Shown: one piece after another, positions 62,915-64,000 of the stretch
Layout: every line of letters starts with the position of its first letter
Position numbering within the stretch: the first letter of the stretch is position 1
Assembly (NCBI RefSeq): GCF_000525775.1
Contig: NZ_JALU01000016.1
Span: 124,001 to 188,000, forward strand
DNA: 64,000 bases
Direction: 5' to 3'
Origin: Mogibacterium timidum ATCC 33093
Lineage (GTDB): Bacteria; Bacillota; Clostridia; Peptostreptococcales; Anaerovoracaceae
The notes under the pieces: model-generated
What the model was told of the DNA's origin: nothing
The model's database searches: none
What the model saw: the letters and a program-made list of their open reading frames with translations, nothing else
Translations under genes and position numbers: made by a program

Positions 62915-63793
62915 ATGAAGGTTTATTCATTTACAGGAAAAAGTGGAACAGGAAAGAGCTATCAAGCTATCAGAGTTGCCAAGGAAAACGGTGTACCAGC
63001 CATCATTGATGATGGCCTTTTGATATACAGAAATAAAATAGTAGCCGGCAGTTCTGCCAAGAAATGTGAATCCAGAGCCAAGGCGATGCGTACAGCACTC
63101 TTTAACTATGAAGATCAGAGAAATGACGTGCAGAAGAAGATTAAAGCTCTAAAGATTAAGAGGATACTCGTTTTGGGCACCTCAGACCGCATGGTAGATA
63201 TCATTACAGATACGCTGGAGCTCCCCAGAGCTGTCAAGAGGCTGTATATAGAAGATTTTACCAGTGCCGGTGAGAGGAGGATAGCCTCTGACCGCCGGAA
63301 TAATCACGGGGAACACGTGATTCCGGCACCGATGGGAGACTTGAAGCGCGATTTTGCAGGATATTTCATGAATCCTCAGAGATTTATCAGGAACCTGACG
63401 CTCAGCAACGATGAGACCGACGGTTACGAGAAAACTGTCGTGATGCCGCAGTACAGCTTCAACGGAAATTATACGATTAATGAGAATGTGGTCAGGGATA
63501 TCATCCGAATTGTTTCCCGGCAGTACGGGCGCAATATCAAGGTGACCAATTATTATAACAATAGCAGGACAGGAAGCTTCGTTATTGTGCTCGATCTCAA
63601 GATACGCAAGACAGTTGACTGCATGCGGTCTTGCATCAATCTGCAGCGAGATGTCAAGCGAAGCGTTGAGAGTATGACTTCGTTTCAGGTCAAGCGCGTA
63701 GACCTCAATATTAAGGAGCTTGTTCTGGACAGGGAGATTACCGGAGGGTTGCGGAAAAGAAAAGAGAATATTGAACGAAGGCACAATAATTAA
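62915..63793 (+). CDS. P-loop protein fused to an Asp23-like domain
   Basis: A 292-residue protein. Walker A GKSGTGKS (8-15) opens an ATPase-like N-terminal part (about 1-135), including IDDGLLIYRNKIVAG and ILVLGTSDRMV. Residues about 175-275 resemble the Asp23/Gls24 envelope-stress fold (YTINENVVRDIIRIVSRQYG, FVIVLDLKIRKTV, SVESMTSFQVKRVDLNIKEL). Asp23 domains usually occur alone in Firmicutes, so the fusion is notable. Function unknown; a role at the membrane or in stress is inference. AAGGT lies before the ATG. Monocistronic. Confidence 0.75.
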   Translation: MKVYSFTGKSGTGKSYQAIRVAKENGVPAIIDDGLLIYRNKIVAGSSAKKCESRAKAMRTALFNYEDQRNDVQKKIKALKIKRILVLGTSDRMVDIITDTLELPRAVKRLYIEDFTSAGERRIASDRRNNHGEHVIPAPMGDLKRDFAGYFMNPQRFIRNLTLSNDETDGYEKTVVMPQYSFNGNYTINENVVRDIIRIVSRQYGRNIKVTNYYNNSRTGSFVIVLDLKIRKTVDCMRSCINLQRDVKRSVESMTSFQVKRVDLNIKELVLDREITGGLRKRKENIERRHNN

Positions 63794-63815
63794 GAAGCTG
63801 TTCTCATAGGAGTAT

Positions 63816-63836
63816 GAGCCCCTCGAGGCTCTTTTC
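63816..63836. terminator. Terminator between convergent genes
   Basis: GAGCC (63816-63820) and GGCTC (63827-63831) pair around a 6-nt loop, followed by TTTTC on the plus strand. Confidence 0.6.
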
Positions 63837-63838
63837 TG

Positions 63839-64000
63839 TCACATGCTTGTGCTGACAGGCTTCTTGCCTTTGCCAAGCGAAAATTGTTCGAGATAGTTCA
63901 AATATTTTTTTTCGCTGGTTGATAATTCATCGATTGGTCTATGTGCTATACCGTATATGAACTTCAGCGGCGGGTTAATCGGTATTGCACATATGTTGGC
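63839..64000 (-). CDS. Probable LysR-family regulator, C-terminal end (partial)
   Basis: The minus-strand frame is open from the window edge to a TGA at 63839-63841 (53 residues). It reads ICAIPINPPLKFIYGIAHR, then ELSTSEKKYLNYLEQF, matching the last strand and helix of LysR effector-binding domains (I-P...L-S-x-A-x-x-x-F). The rest of the gene lies outside the window. Assignment rests on this short tail only. Confidence 0.5.
   Translation of the reverse strand, partial: ANICAIPINPPLKFIYGIAHRPIDELSTSEKKYLNYLEQFSLGKGKKPVSTSM

Overview
The window reads as chromosome of a low-to-moderate GC Gram-positive anaerobe of the Clostridia. The signs are ferredoxin-linked 2-oxoacid oxidoreductase, a stand-alone 2[4Fe-4S] ferredoxin, the redox repressor Rex, no respiratory genes, strong AGGAGG ribosome sites, TTG/GTG starts and several sortase-anchored surface proteins. 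The gene content resembles oral or gut Anaerovoracaceae (Mogibacterium and 'Eubacterium' Family XIII relatives), but that placement is an inference from content and was not tested.

Layout. 1-5.2 kb: end of an unrecognised gene, a DUF975 membrane protein, a DUF1015 protein, an HD phosphohydrolase and mnmA. 5.3-8.7 kb: a metal-efflux cluster (ArsR/SmtB repressor with a palindromic operator, a free HMA metallochaperone, a P1B ATPase lacking its own HMA domain, a Fur-type regulator). 8.7-13.4 kb: MATE exporter, small membrane protein, queuosine-precursor transporter, a headless LPXTG protein and an ECF S component behind a long leader. 13.7-36.3 kb is an accessory region: a lone serine recombinase, four large surface proteins, a TetR-controlled redox/detoxification operon whose first two genes after the regulator are broken, a gadC-gadB acid-resistance pair with a LysR regulator, a malolactic-enzyme remnant and an esterase. 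36.4-39.3 kb: a class II aldolase-type protein and a glycosyltransferase carrying a GC-rich palindromic in-frame insert. 39.5-43.7 kb: iclR, a P-loop ATPase and the VOR-type oxidoreductase operon. 43.9-62.3 kb: a long co-directional housekeeping block (metG, tatD, tilS, ftsH, pucR-like, coaX, dusB, lipoprotein, pepV, tsaE, tsaB, rimI, tsaD, ABC-F, acpP, rex). 62.6-64 kb: ferredoxin, a P-loop/Asp23 fusion protein and the end of a probable LysR gene.

How the parts fit. The housekeeping block groups tRNA maturation and modification (metG, tilS, dusB, tsaB/D/E) with protein quality control and cofactor synthesis. The VOR operon supplies reduced ferredoxin and acyl-CoA from branched-chain 2-oxoacids. 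gadBC, and formerly a malolactic enzyme, would consume protons inside the cell. The surface proteins look like a related set: a roughly 190-residue module occurs three times in one and once in another, and two further paralogues on opposite strands share architecture and an AGTTAGTT-type palindrome in their promoter regions.

Most notable items: the shared palindrome and paralogous surface pair, with a G7 tract that decides whether one of them keeps its sortase anchor; the unnamed repeated surface module; a hairpin that appears to bring a distant ribosome site next to the start of the queuosine transporter; a palindromic in-frame insert in a glycosyltransferase; a structured RNA or inverted-repeat element before metG; and a candidate regulatory leader on the ECF gene. 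No tRNA, rRNA, CRISPR array or complete insertion sequence was seen.
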